From Acanthamoeba sp. SK_2022b (Eukaryota; Discosea; Longamoebia; Acanthamoebidae), in NCBI GenBank assembly GCA_027943245.1, contig JANDJZ010000830.1, positions 1 through 14,608 on the forward strand: a DNA stretch of 14,608 nt, in the 5' to 3' direction. This document shows positions 1 through 8,966 of this stretch, piece after piece. The position numbers were made by a program, and so were the translations under genes. The notes below the pieces were generated by a model. The model made no database searches, had not been told where the DNA came from, and saw nothing but the letters and a program-made list of their open reading frames with translations. Each line of letters starts with the position of its first letter. The first letter of the stretch is position 1.

Positions 1-1948
1 GGCGCGCCACAGCATGCTCGTGAAGCGGGACCACATCGTGGGGGCCTCCTCTTCCTGCTCCTCCTCATCCTCCTCCTCCCCCTCTGTCTCGTGGGCTCGG
101 CCGTCCTCGTCATCCTCGTCGTCCGCCGTTCCTTCGCCTCCTTGGCTGCTGTTGCGGGGCGAGAGGGGGGGCAACGTTGCGACGACGAGATGTGAGTGCG
201 GGGAAGACATATACGGGAATGGGCAAGCAGTGCTAACCGGAGGTTAGATGAGGGGAGGGGGGTGTACATTGACGCTTGCGCGTTCGGATGGGCCTGCCCT
301 GTGGTGGGGGGAGGAGTGTGGCGGGCAAAGCACGACAGAATGCCCTCCAGGAGCGATCTACGGAAGCGAGACGCCAGTCAGCCAACCCGACCGCGTGCGT
401 GCAACAAAAACCGAAGATGCTGCGTGACGAAAGAGTGGAGGAGAGAGAGAGAGAGAGAGAGATACCTGCAGAGCTGATATTGGTCTGCATTGAGAGAGAG
501 CAGCAGCTGCTCCAGGTTGAGGTCGACCTGGAAGCACAGCAGATCGCCCGTGGTCGCGTGTTTCTTTTGTTTCACCTGCGGAGCAAAGCATGAGAGCGTG
601 AGCCAACCTCATCGCCATCACGCGCGTCATTGTCGTCATTGATCGGCGGGTAGGGCTGGACTGAGAGCGACATCCATGCGGTGGCCACGTACATGCGACT
701 CTATGGGCGTGTCCTTGATGAGCATGAGGTCCGGTTTCTCGTGCCGAAGCAGCGCCAGCGCAACGCTGCCCAACGTCATCTTCTTGTAGAGGATGAGCTC
801 TTGGCGGTCGTTGACAGCCATTGTGTCGGTCAGGTCATCCACTACCTGGACAGACGAATTCGTGTTTGGAGTGATCAGTGCCCGGGAGAAAGAGGAGGTG
901 GTGGAGGTGGAGGTGGAGGTGGAGGTGGAGGAGCATGACGGCGCACCTCCCACTGAGCGTTGGTGGACTGAATGGTGATGTTGTGGACATCCAAACGAAG
1001 CGCCGGCGGCGTCCAATGCCCGATCCCCTTGTCCTGAACGCAAATCCAAACGCCGTTGTGAGCGCCCAGAGATCTCTGCGCGAGCGGGGGGGGCTGCTCG
1101 TTTGAACGACAAGAGGCCAGGGGGGAGGGAGGGGGCCAACCTTTTGCGGGCCCAGGGTCTGGATGGTGAAGTGGAGCTCTTCGATCTCAAGCTTGATGCC
1201 CTCTATCAGCTTGGCCGCAAACCCCCGGCTGGTCTCCTTCCTGTTGATGCGGACCAGCCCACACGACCGGTGTCAGCTCCTCGCGCTGGCCCTGCGCACG
1301 CCGTGGGGAGGAGTGTGTGGCGTACGGTTGGGTGGCGGGCGGGGCGGGGTCCTGCGCGCGAATGACGGCGGGCTCGGCGAGGATGATGTCTATCCGCCCG
1401 AGCAGGAACGTCACGGGCTTCGTGCGCAGCGCCGACCACGGCACCTACAGGTAGTAAGGAGGAAGGCATGGGCAGAGAGTGGTGGTAGCCGTTCGTGTCA
1501 GCGTTGTGGCATGCTTGCGCCCGTGTCAGGGGAAGGGGCAAGAGGCGGGCAGGGACTTGGAGGAGCAACACGCACCGAGACGGCCAGGCGAGAGCAGCGG
1601 ACCTGCCGAACCTCGAGGTTGGGCGGCACGTGCAGCAGTTCCTGAATGACCTCCTCCTTGAACTCTGATTTCAAATTTTTAATATTAAAAAAATGGTTTT
1701 GTGAACACTACGCCGGTAAAAACATGCAACCAACACCACTTCCCGCAAACCGAGCTTAATATTTATTTGTGAAAAATAATCATAATTATTAACACTCCAC
1801 ATCCACGAGGAATAATCAAAATTGCGATCGTGAGACTCTTGAATGTACCGAGATTCTTCAGTTGCCAATCTTGGAAGTTGTCGGAAGAGTAATTCTTTAC
1901 AAAGGAGCCCATGTACCCATTGAGCACAGAGCCCACAAGCCGCTGCAT
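1..1948 (-). CDS. Chorein-N (VPS13/BLTP superfamily) lipid-transfer protein, N-terminal part
   Basis: Eight exons in consistent phase: 1948-1849, 1664-1576, 1444-1326, 1240-1141, 1075-947, 845-693, 575-466 and 148-1. They give about 316 residues and continue past the window edge. Residues 1-63 (MQRLVGSVLNGYMGSFVKNY, later LKNLEFKEEVIQELL and LHVPPNLEVRQ) followed by VPWSALRTKPV (64-74) and GRIDIILAEP match the chorein N-terminus that caps bridge-like lipid-transfer proteins such as VPS13 and SHIP164/UHRF1BP1. Later family-like blocks are WTPPALRLDV, IQSTNAQWE and LNLEQLLLSLNADQYQL. An acidic Glu/Asp linker (about 269-305) follows. By family these proteins form a hydrophobic groove that moves phospholipids at membrane contact sites. 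Exon 5 could instead start at 1033 (same phase, 14 residues fewer). The ATG at 1948 is the only Met before the conserved LVGSVLNGYMG block. Whether this is VPS13, BLTP3 or another subfamily cannot be decided from the fragment. Confidence 0.82.
438..462. repeat. (AG)n microsatellite
   Basis: About eleven AG dinucleotides on the plus strand, reading as (CT)n immediately after the donor GTATCT (465-460) of chorein-gene intron 7, whose 317 bases make it one of the longest introns here. Confidence 0.9.
893..934. repeat. GGTGGA hexanucleotide tandem repeat
   Basis: Near-perfect GGTGGA/GGAGGT units (about six), purine-rich on the plus strand and pyrimidine-rich on the coding minus strand. The repeat lies wholly within chorein-gene intron 5 (946-846), just downstream of the donor. 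Confidence 0.9.
1849..1948 (-). other. Exon 1 and start codon of the chorein gene
   Basis: The ATG at 1948-1946 opens a 33-codon exon that ends in phase 1 at donor GTACAT (1848). The 184-base intron that follows is strikingly AT-rich (ATT/AAT runs between about 1670 and 1830) inside otherwise GC-rich DNA, and ends at the acceptor CAG (1667-1665). Joining the two exons makes a Glu codon and restores the chorein block LKNLEF. Compared with my memory of the family, about seven residues seem to be missing between NYSSDNFQ and LKNLEF. Confidence 0.7.
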
Positions 1949-2162
1949 CTTGCACGACTCTGTGGCCGCACAGCGGCGTTTGCTTTCTTTGGCTTGCGGG
2001 TTGTATGGTTGAAAAAGCAAAAGAAAAACATCGTGGCAGGAAAGGACCAGGAAAACCAAAGGAAAAAGAAACATCTGCCCTTGTTGGCACCCTTCTCGTT
2101 GGCCAAGAGTCACTCACCCACTCGTCGTGTAGCTCAGGTCACGTTCAAGGGGGCGAGGCCTT
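1949..2162. promoter_or_regulatory. Intergenic spacer between the PH gene and the chorein gene
   Basis: These 214 bases separate the stop codon of the PH gene (2165-2163) from the chorein ATG (1948) on the same strand. The spacer must hold the 3' end of the first gene and the promoter and leader of the second. On the minus strand it is rich in pyrimidine and T runs (about 2000-2090), and no clear TATA box is visible. No credible protein-coding signal is seen in it. Confidence 0.5.
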
Positions 2163-4215
2163 TCAGGAAAGAGGAGGAGTGGCAGGGTGGGCAGGGGCGT
2201 CTCGCTCGTCCTCGGCCAGGCGAGAGGCGAAGTGGGCGGGCGGCAGGGAGACGCTGCCCTGTAGGAAGCCTCCTTTGACCATCTCCTTCAGCAGGCCGTG
2301 GTGTCGCAACGTGCCCTGAGCGAGTTGTAGTGTGGGCACACGCGTGAGCGAGAAAAACAGGGCCAGAGCCAGGCCCAGCATGATCAGAAAGGCCGGAGGG
2401 GCACCTCCTGGCGAGCGGCGGAGAGCGGCCACAGGGCGCTGATGGCCGCGAGCCAGGCGTCCGCCGTGCCCTGGTCTGGGGCGCTCAGGTAGACCGTCCG
2501 GCCTTCTCCCGCCGACACCTGCACAAATCGCGCACGCGATGAGATCCCACCGGGGCGGGCGGGGAAAGGAAGGCGGCGGGGGGGGGGGAGGCGCTGCAGT
2601 ACTTCGAGGCAGTTGGCGCGCCCGGTGACGGCGGGATCGGCGGGCTTGGTGTTGCGAGGCTGGATGGTGAGGCGCCCGACCTCCGTCTTGGACTGATGCA
2701 CGATCGACCGAGTGTCAGCCAACAGCTGCCACCCAAGGAAATTGGGGGGGGGAGCGGTCGCAGAACGTGGGGAGAAGCCTTCGTACGAACGGAGTCTTGA
2801 AGAAGTAGAGGAAGTCGTCGGTCAGGATGAACCTGCGTGTGTCGACACCAACGCACGCACGCGCTAGGAGTCAGCACCGGCTTCGTTCGGGCGTGCACGT
2901 GTGCGAAGTGGGAGAACAAACGGGTGAGATAAGAAGGGGGGGGGGGACTGGGTCGAACCATCTCTTCTTCCAGCCGGCATCGGGAGCGATGTTTGAGAGA
3001 GTCGAGAGGTAGCCCACCTTGTGCACCTGGCCGAGGAAGTTGGCTTCGGGCTCATACAGCTTCACCTCCCACGGACGCTGCTCTCGACGCGCACGCGCAT
3101 ACCACACATAGCACATGTCTTCGGTCAGGAGCGTGTTCGGCTGACGGTCGACATAAGTGAGGGGGAGGGTTTCGTCGATGACGCGCGACGAAGGCTTTAC
3201 CACGAAGAGCGCACAGTTTCGAGGCGAGGTGAAACAACGTTGCTCACCATAACACCCGTCGCCCTCGCCCACTGCACACATCGTCACGTGCGTAGTGACC
3301 CTCAAGTGTCAGCGCGGCGCCGCATGCTTGCTGCAGCACCCTGGGTTGGAGGGGGGGGGGGCATGAAAGCTTGGAGGTTACCTTTGTCGAACAGGGTCAG
3401 GCCCAGCATCAGCTCGAGCTGCTTCTTCCGTTTCTTTTTCTGCTCCACCTCCAGCTCGCCCATCCACCTGACCGGTCGACGGCAACGCAGGCGCGAAGAG
3501 GTGGGCCGGAGTGAACAACACTTCATCGTGGCCAAAAGGGGAGGGTGAGGGGGGGCTCGTACGAGACGATCGCGACGTGGCGGGTGAGTTCGGGAGTGAC
3601 GCTTTCGTCCACCGCTGGCTTGGCACGGTACACCACAACCACCGCCCCTAAACAAGTTGCACGACTCAGTCGCAGAGGAAACAGCACGAACGCGGCGTGC
3701 ACGAGAGGGCGACACAAGAAGGAAGACGATACCGGCCTGCACCAGTTTGTTGTCCACCGACGTGAAGGCCACTACCCGTCCATCCGCATCCCGCTACGAC
3801 GAGGTTGGTGTGTGAGCTTAGCGGAAAGGTACAGCCTAGTGGGAGGAGGTGGACGCACAACAAGGTTGGTGGACACCCCCGAGGCCGTTGTCTTGGCCTT
3901 CTTGCGGCCCTTCCGCCCCTCCTGCGCGTCGTACGGTGGTCCGGTGAGCCTTTTGATTCGCAAGGAAGAAGGACTCCCCCCCCCCGGCCAATCCAAAGAG
4001 AAAGAGCGAAAGCGGCAAGAAGGTACCCTGGCCTGAGACTGGGAGGAGCGGAGGGCAGTCATGAAGTCGTCAACTACAGCTTGAGAGGCGAGGGAGGTCG
4101 GTCGGCCGCGCCCAAGCTTCCGGCGCAACCGCCCCAACACGCCGCCTCCCCGCCTCTCCTCCTCGAGGGCTTCGCTGTCCTCTTGCTGTACGACCTTTGC
4201 CTCCGCTTCTTCCAT
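2163..4215 (-). CDS. PH-domain protein with unrecognised N-terminal half
   Basis: Ten exons keep one frame: 4215-4027, 3921-3859, 3793-3733, 3647-3563, 3467-3382, 3271-2959, 2832-2787, 2725-2603, 2518-2405 and 2315-2163, giving about 410 residues. A pleckstrin-homology fold spans about residues 243-352. It starts HKVGYLSTLSNIAPDAGWKK, continues RWFILTDDFLYFFKTPF across a splice and ends EGRTVYLSAPDQGTADAWLA, whose Trp is the invariant one in the PH C-terminal helix. PH domains usually bind phosphoinositides or proteins at membranes. The N-terminal 240 residues hold an acidic start (MEEAEAKVVQQEDSEALEEE), a lysine-rich EQKKKRKKQLEL segment and the block ETLPLTYVDRQPNTLLTEDM. I cannot assign these to a family. 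The start is the first ATG after the AT-rich upstream tract. If the last intron (2404-2316) is retained, translation ends at 2386-2384. The PH call is firm; function and some exon edges are not. Confidence 0.75.
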
Positions 4216-4522
4216 CGTTGCCCACGTACACTTGCAACTTCTCACAAGAGTGGTGGTCCGAGATCCACCGGCACAGAGCCACCAATTAACTAATAAATAA
4301 ATAAATAAACAAATAAATAAATAAATAGAAAAACGAGTGGATATCAACTGTTCCCCTCGCGCATGTATGAAGGTGATCTCGCAAAATTGGAGTACGAATT
4401 AGGACTCTAAGAGCTTTGTTTACTTTGTCACGGTGCAAAAGTAGGAGAGGAAGGAAAATCGTGGGCTCTCATCTCCACTCCCGTAACATCGCTGAAGAAG
4501 AAGGGTGGCAATCTCTCTCTTC
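4216..4522. promoter_or_regulatory. Spacer between eEF1B 3' end and PH-gene start
   Basis: These 307 bases lie between the eEF1B stop codon and the PH-gene ATG, both on the minus strand. The stretch carries the eEF1B 3' flank (about 4380-4522, pyrimidine-rich on the minus strand) and then, 76-113 bases upstream of the PH-gene ATG, a TAAA-type tandem tract that is the only strongly AT-rich element. That tract could act as a promoter element for the PH gene or simply be a spacer. I see no gene here. Confidence 0.45.
4291..4328. repeat. (TAAA)n microsatellite
   Basis: About nine near-perfect TAAA units, interrupted once by a C near 4310. The tract stands out sharply from the GC-rich surroundings and sits about 80-110 bases upstream of the PH-gene ATG on the minus strand. 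Confidence 0.9.
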
Positions 4523-5221
4523 TTACACCTTGGTGAAGGCGGCAATGTCGATGGACTGCACGTAGTCCTCGAAAGCCTGGATCTGCTCCTCGAGGTCCTC
4601 AGTGTAGACGAGATCGTCGACGACGACGCAGGAGATCTGGAGCTTCTTGATACCGTAGGCGACCTCGACCTGCTTGGAGGGACCCCAGGTGAGGCCCTCC
4701 ATGGTGATGCCCCTGACGAGCTCCTCGAGCTTGTTGAGGTCGGTGGTGTCCTCCCAAGGCTTGACATCGAGAATGATGTTCGACCTCTGGATCTCCTCGG
4801 CCTTCTTCTTGTGCTTCTTGTCGGCCTCGCGCTTCTGCTTCTCGGCGGCGAGCTCCTCCTCGCTCACGCCACCGAAGAGATCGTCATCGTCAAAATCGAC
4901 GTCCTCTTCCTTCTTCTCCTCCTTCTTCTCCTCAGCCTTAGCGGCGGCGGGGGCGGGGGCGGCAGCGGTCTGCTGCTGGGCGAGCACGACCTCGGCGGGC
5001 CAGCTGGAACGCTCCTCCTCGCTGAAGGACTTGATGTGCTGATACCAACGGTAGACGTGGGCGAACTTCTTCTCCGGGCCCGACGCGTTGTGCTGGGTCA
5101 CATCGGCGAACACCTTGGCGTCCTCGCTGGTGGGCACGAAGCCCTTGACGTAGGACTTGTCGGACAGGAAGCCGTTGAACTTGCCGATGGCCTGGGGGGT
5201 GCTGAAATCGAACGAAGCCAT
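4523..5221 (-). CDS. EEF1B: Translation elongation factor 1-beta (eEF1B alpha subunit, GDP/GTP exchange factor of eEF1A)
   Basis: A single uninterrupted exon codes for 232 residues, the usual family length. Layout: a GST-C-like N-terminal region (1-75), an Ala/Pro/Lys/Glu linker (85-106), the acidic motif [12 protein letters not shown] (107-118) followed by the likely CK2 site SEEE, a charged Lys-rich bridge, and the C-terminal exchange domain (about 146-232). The exchange domain contains [34 protein letters not shown] and the ending [13 protein letters not shown]. By family it binds eEF1A on the ribosomal elongation cycle and catalyses exchange of GDP for GTP. The start at 5221 gives the conserved N-terminus (MASFDFSTP); the same frame is open further upstream to 5404 but lacks family resemblance there. 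Lack of introns, in a window where every other gene has them, fits a highly expressed gene. Confidence 0.97.
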   Translation of the reverse strand: MASFDFSTPQAIGKFNGFLSDKSYVKGFVPTSEDAKVFADVTQHNASGPEKKFAHVYRWYQHIKSFSEEERSSWPAEVVLAQQQTAAAPAPAAAKAEEKKEEKKEEDVDFDDDDLFGGVSEEELAAEKQKREADKKHKKKAEEIQRSNIILDVKPWEDTTDLNKLEELVRGITMEGLTWGPSKQVEVAYGIKKLQISCVVVDDLVYTEDLEEQIQAFEDYVQSIDIAAFTKV

Positions 5222-5354
5222 TTGCTGTGTGGTGTGATGCGGGGGGAGAAGATGGGCTGAGGGAGATGCGCGGTGGTGGTCACGGACTCGGCAAAAAAGC
5301 AGCAAAACCCTGCCCAACCTAACCCCGACCCCCTTCTGCGCCCTCCGAACTAGG

Positions 5355-5361
5355 AAATATA
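5355..5361 (-). promoter_or_regulatory. Putative TATA box of eEF1B
   Basis: TATATTT read on the minus strand, in the divergent spacer about 135 bases before the eEF1B ATG, with a CCAAT-type motif about 40 bases further upstream. A start site 25-35 bases downstream would leave a leader of roughly 100 bases. Confidence 0.4.
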
Positions 5362-5449
5362 CCAGAACCCCATCGCCGGAGAATCCGCAAGAAAACCCAA
5401 TCATAGCGTGCCGCAGCCAAAAAGAAAAGCATAGAGAAAAACTGGCACA

Positions 5450-5475
5450 TTTTTTAATATAATTATTTTATCTTT
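5450..5475 (+). promoter_or_regulatory. AT-rich TATA-like tract before the CIA30 gene
   Basis: A T/A-only run containing TTAATATAATTATTTTA lies within 35 bases of the ATG at 5482. It is the best core-promoter candidate for this gene. If it positioned transcription about 30 bases downstream, the leader would be almost absent, so the start site may be upstream of it instead. Confidence 0.35.
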
Positions 5476-5481
5476 GCCCGC

Positions 5482-6655
5482 ATGTTGGGACGAGGAGCAC
5501 CGCAGGGCGGAATAGGCAGCCGTCTGAAACAGTTGGCGCGTGAGGCGCTTGCAGGTACTGCCTTATCGCCCACGGTTAAAGTTCCGCTCCGTGCACTTCT
5601 TCACAAAGGAAAAAACCATTTTCGCAGGACCTCCGCTCTTGCGAAAAGGAGCCTTGGGACTTGGCCCGAGGGAGCAGCTGCTCTACAGCTTCGGCGCTAA
5701 GGCTGACCCCGCTGCATGGCAGGTAGTGTCAGATGCCGACCTTGGTGGTGCGCGCCTCCTCTTCATAAAGCTTCCTGATCCCTGGTGGGCCTCACCGCGA
5801 CTTGGCACTCCAAAAAGGACACACGCGAGCCAAGGCAGAATGCAGTGAGCAAGGCACATGTGTGTTTTCAGGCGTGCTCGACACGTCGACCGAGGGCACC
5901 GAAATGAAGCAATCGGGCTACGCTGGCCTACAACCGCGCCAGGCATTCTCCCACCTCTTCCCCTGACTGATACATTTATTTATTATTTATTATTTACTTT
6001 GGTTATACCCGTTCTTCCGCAGAGGAAAGCCATCACCAGCCTCGAGGGCTTCGATGCCATCGAGATTCGAGCCAAAACGGTACCGCGCCGGCTCCTTGGA
6101 GCGACAGTGATGGTTGGCTGACTGAATGGGGACTCGGCGTGAGTCCATTCGGATTTGGCAGGATGGGCGAGTGTACATCGCCAACATCAAGACCGATACA
6201 GTGGTAAAGCACCATCTGTTCCAAGCGTTCTTCACCACGCGCAAGGACGAGTGGACCAATGTTGTCGTACGCCCACCGTCAGCCGCTACGCGTTGATCGA
6301 CTCCATCTGCGCATGTTTCGTACTTGGTCAATCAGGGTTGACACGAGTATTTGTTATCTCTGTGCGCGCACTAGCTTCCGTTCAACCGTTTTACGCTCAC
6401 GTTCCAAGGACAAGTGGAAGGCGAGTCCCTGCCCATCGACCCTCGGCAGTTCCAGGCGGTGTGCATCACCCCTCCTCCCGGCAGCAGCTAACATGAGGAC
6501 AAAGACTTGACACATGTCTATTGCAGGTGAGTTTCCTTATGGCGGAGCGAAAAGACGGAGAGTTCAGGCTGGAGCTGGAGTGGATCAAGGCGATCAACAC
6601 GCATTACCGTAAGGGCGCGCGCTACACCGGCCTCTATCCTGATGCCGAATTTTAG
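5482..6655 (+). CDS. NDUFAF1: CIA30-domain mitochondrial complex I assembly factor (NDUFAF1-like)
   Basis: Seven exons in consistent phase: 5482-5554, 5628-5747, 5818-5942, 6023-6079, 6162-6266, 6375-6458 and 6527-6655, giving about 230 residues. Residues 1-34 are basic and nearly free of acidic residues, a plausible mitochondrial presequence. The CIA30 fold follows in order: LLYSFGAKADPAAWQVVSDA with DLGG, VFSGVLDTST, QSGYAGLQ, FDAIEIRAKTDGRVYIANIK, LFQAFFTTRKDEW, LPFNRFTL, ESLPIDPRQFQAV, and FLMAERKDGEFRLELEWIK. By family NDUFAF1/CIA30 binds assembly intermediates of the membrane arm of NADH:ubiquinone oxidoreductase. It is shorter than human NDUFAF1 mainly at the N-terminus. Intron 3 (5943-6022) appears to use a GC donor, since no GT precedes the in-frame TGA. 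The ATG at 5482 lies unusually close to an AT-rich TATA-like tract, so the true leader is uncertain. Confidence 0.85.
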
Positions 6656-6804
6656 CGCTTTGATACAGTTATGTCACGTACCCTCCATCGTTTCTTATTC
6701 TTTTGTTTCCTTTGTTCCCCGAGAGCAGGAATAGAACGTTAGCGTATCTAAGGTAATAGTTGCCATTTTTATATAAATGAAGCGCTTCACACACGAAGAG
6801 GGGA
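6656..6804. promoter_or_regulatory. Spacer between the CIA30 gene and the RapGAP gene
   Basis: These 149 bases hold the 3' flank of the CIA30 gene and the RapGAP promoter. The only clear signal is the TATATAAAT element at 6770-6778. No additional coding or RNA gene is seen. Confidence 0.5.
6770..6778 (+). promoter_or_regulatory. Putative TATA box of the RapGAP gene
   Basis: TATATAAAT is a near-canonical TATA element, 27 bases before the first ATG (6805). Transcription starting 25-30 bases downstream would place the start near 6795-6800, leaving a very short leader. The next bases (6778-6780) form a TGA in the RapGAP frame, so the open frame begins just after the element. Confidence 0.55.
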
Positions 6805-8966
6805 ATGCGCGGAATGTGCAGTAACGGCCTAAACTGCTGCCTTCGCATTCTCCGAACGCAGCCCCTCGTCTCGACGTTAGAAGGCAGCGCGGATCTCTTT
6901 CGTCGGTGCGCGAAACACGTTGGAACAGCGACGCAAGACACCTCGAGAGATATGGAACAGCGGAGGAGTAGAGGGAAGAGCGTGGATGATGGGGAGGACG
7001 AGGAAGTGGATCTCGCGGATTCCGGAGAAGAGAGGGTGCAGAGGAAGGGGACGGTGAGGGGCGCCACCACCAAGGCGCGCGCGGCTGTCGTCTCGCCCGC
7101 CGTGGGGTATCGGATCGAAGGCGGTGGCCTGACGGAAGAGGACCTCAATGCCACTTCCTCCTCCTCCTCCTCCTCTCCGGCCGCTGTCATCGATGACGTG
7201 TTCGACCTGGAGGGTAAGGACAACGATTTCAAGTTCTATCAATCCAAATTCTTCAACAAAGGTACCTCTTGGCTTCTCTTCCTTCCTTCCATCTCTCTTG
7301 AGAGTTTGATCATGCGCCTTTCCCCCTCCCCTGGCCATTAACCTTTTGAGTTGCTCCGGGTGGTGGTTTGGGGGGGGGGGGGGCATGCGACGACAGAGCA
7401 CCATAATCTCTTGTGCAAGGACTCTGAGATCGGACCGTGCTGCGTTTCGCTCATTCATTCTCCCGCCAAGGGGCGCTACCGGGCACTTGTGCGCACGCCA
7501 CAGGTCAGTTCCAACAACCAAGCCACGCGCTGCGTCGACGAATAGTTGGTGACTGTGTTGGCGAGCAGGGTAACCGCAGGATGAAAGTGAAGGAGGAGGA
7601 CGTGAAGCCGGCGTGGTGGCGAAAGTTGCTGCGCAAGGGTCCCTCCCTGAATGAAGTGGTTAGGGCCATGGACCCCACTCTGCCAGCCAATTTGCGCACG
7701 GTCAGGGCGGACGACCTCCCGGCCAAGATCTTGACCATCGAAGAGAAGCAGGTACGCCCACATCGGTCTGTGCACAGGCGTGCGCCACCGAGCTGGGGAG
7801 ACTGACGTTCTACGCCGGGGACTCGGCTCGTGACAGATGATCAAGGGCTTCAAGTTTGGTATACTCTACGCCAAGGAGGGACAGACGAAAGAGGATGAAA
7901 TGTTTGCCAATGGTGGCCACTCCTCATCCATTGTCGTTTCTTTCGGGACTGCCTTTGCTTTGCATACGTCTAATCTCGCCTTCTCCATGCGTGCAGAGGA
8001 AACAAGCCCCGAATTTGAAGAGTTCCTCGACTTCATTGCGGACAAGGTGAAGCTCAACAAGTGGCCCAACTTCCGCGCTGGGCTCGACGTTCGAAGTATG
8101 CTCTCTAGCCCCCCCCCCCACTTGCCGCTGCTGCTCTGTGTTAGCTCCCCACCACAAAGAGGGGATAAAGTGCTCATCCAACCACCCTGTTTTGTACAGG
8201 CGGCACAACGGGCGAGGAGGGCTTGTACATCAAATGGAACAACAACGAGATTATGTATCACGTATCGACCATGCTCCCCTACAATCCCAAGGACAAGCAA
8301 CAGGTGCTTGCGCTGCTCTCTCCTCCCATATCGTACGTGTGATTTCCCCAATCAGGTCTAGCTTACTCGCCCGTGTGTACGCAGTTGGAGAGGAAGCGGC
8401 ACATCGGCAACGACATCGTAATCATCGTGTGGCAGGACGGAGACACTATTTATCGGCCGACCACCATCAGTTCGCGACAAGTCCACGTGGCCTTCGTGGT
8501 CAAGGCTGTCGCCGTCCAAGAGGACCCAAATGAGACTTACTACCGGTATGCGGTTCCTCCTCTTCCTCGTAATGCAGTTGCAACTGACAACAATTGCCTC
8601 CTCCTCATCTCTCTCTCTCTCTCTCTTGCTCTTCGCGATGACCATAGGATGGCAGTGGTGTCCAAAGACGGCGTGCCCGATTTTGGTCCTGCGATGGAGA
8701 ACGAGGCTCTCTTCAAGAAGGGCGACGAATTCAAGCAGTACTTCTACACCAAACGTACGTTCTCCACTTCCACGCATGAATGGACGGTGAACTTGAACGA
8801 GATATTCCTGTCTGACTCACTACATGACATCCTTCTCTGCCATCCTCTTCTGCCTCACCCAGTGCTGAACGCTGAGAGGGCGAGCTACAGCGCACCCATT
8901 CTGGGCAACAAACTCACGCGCACTCGCACAGCCCTTCTCAAGGACCTTGCTGAGACTTATCTGTGA
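6805..8966 (+). CDS. Rap GTPase-activating protein (Rap1GAP-type catalytic domain)
   Basis: Nine exons in one frame: 6805-7261, 7397-7503, 7569-7751, 7837-7912, 7997-8095, 8200-8303, 8385-8545, 8648-8754 and 8863-8966, giving 465 residues. The RapGAP domain fills about residues 140-460. It begins FKFYQSKFFNKEHHNLL and continues RYRALVRTPQ, GFKFGILYAKEGQTKEDEMF, EETSPEFEEFLDFIADKVKL, GTTGEEGLYIKWNNNEIMYH, ERKRHIGNDIVIIVWQDGD and LNAERASYSAPI. HIGND carries the catalytic 'Asn thumb' (Asn351 here) that replaces the arginine finger when Rap GTP is hydrolysed. The N-terminal 140 residues are acidic and serine-rich with no recognised domain. The chain stops right at the end of the catalytic domain, so there is no GoLoco or C-terminal tail. 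A second in-frame ATG at 6952 (416 residues) has a better context and is a real alternative start. Confidence 0.93.
7370..7383. repeat. G14 homopolymer before a 3' splice site
   Basis: Fourteen consecutive G, the longest mononucleotide run in the window, ending 13 bases before the last base of RapGAP intron 1 (acceptor ACAG, 7393-7396). It sits where a pyrimidine tract would normally be. Confidence 0.9.
8608..8626. repeat. (CT)n microsatellite
   Basis: About nine CT units within RapGAP intron 7 (8546-8647), upstream of the acceptor ATAG (8644-8647), where it could serve as the polypyrimidine tract. Confidence 0.85.

Larger units (their letters stand above)
5222..5481. promoter_or_regulatory. 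Divergent promoter region of eEF1B and the CIA30 gene
   Basis: These 260 bases separate two start codons pointing apart. On the minus strand a TATATTT (5361-5355) and an inverted CCAAT motif (TGATTGG, 5403-5397) lie in the right order for eEF1B, about 135 and 180 bases above its ATG. On the plus side the AT tract 5450-5475 ends only about seven bases before the CIA30 ATG. Motif matches are by eye and no transcription start has been mapped. Confidence 0.55.

Noticed and set aside
2384..2404. Stop codon at 2386-2384 as the end of the PH gene
   Set aside because: Possible, but a phase-0 intron 2404-2316 leads to a further 50 well-behaved codons; kept only as an alternative.
2951..2960. tRNA B-box-like GGTTCGACC on the minus strand
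   Set aside because: It spans an exon-intron junction of the PH gene, and no A box or cloverleaf can be drawn around it.
4505..5260. 251-codon open frame on the plus strand
   Set aside because: It is the exact antisense of the eEF1B coding region. Its leucine/glycine-rich product reflects strong codon bias of eEF1B and matches no family.
6877..7521. 214-codon minus-strand frame
   Set aside because: Crosses RapGAP exons 1-2 and the G14 intron; no domain resemblance.
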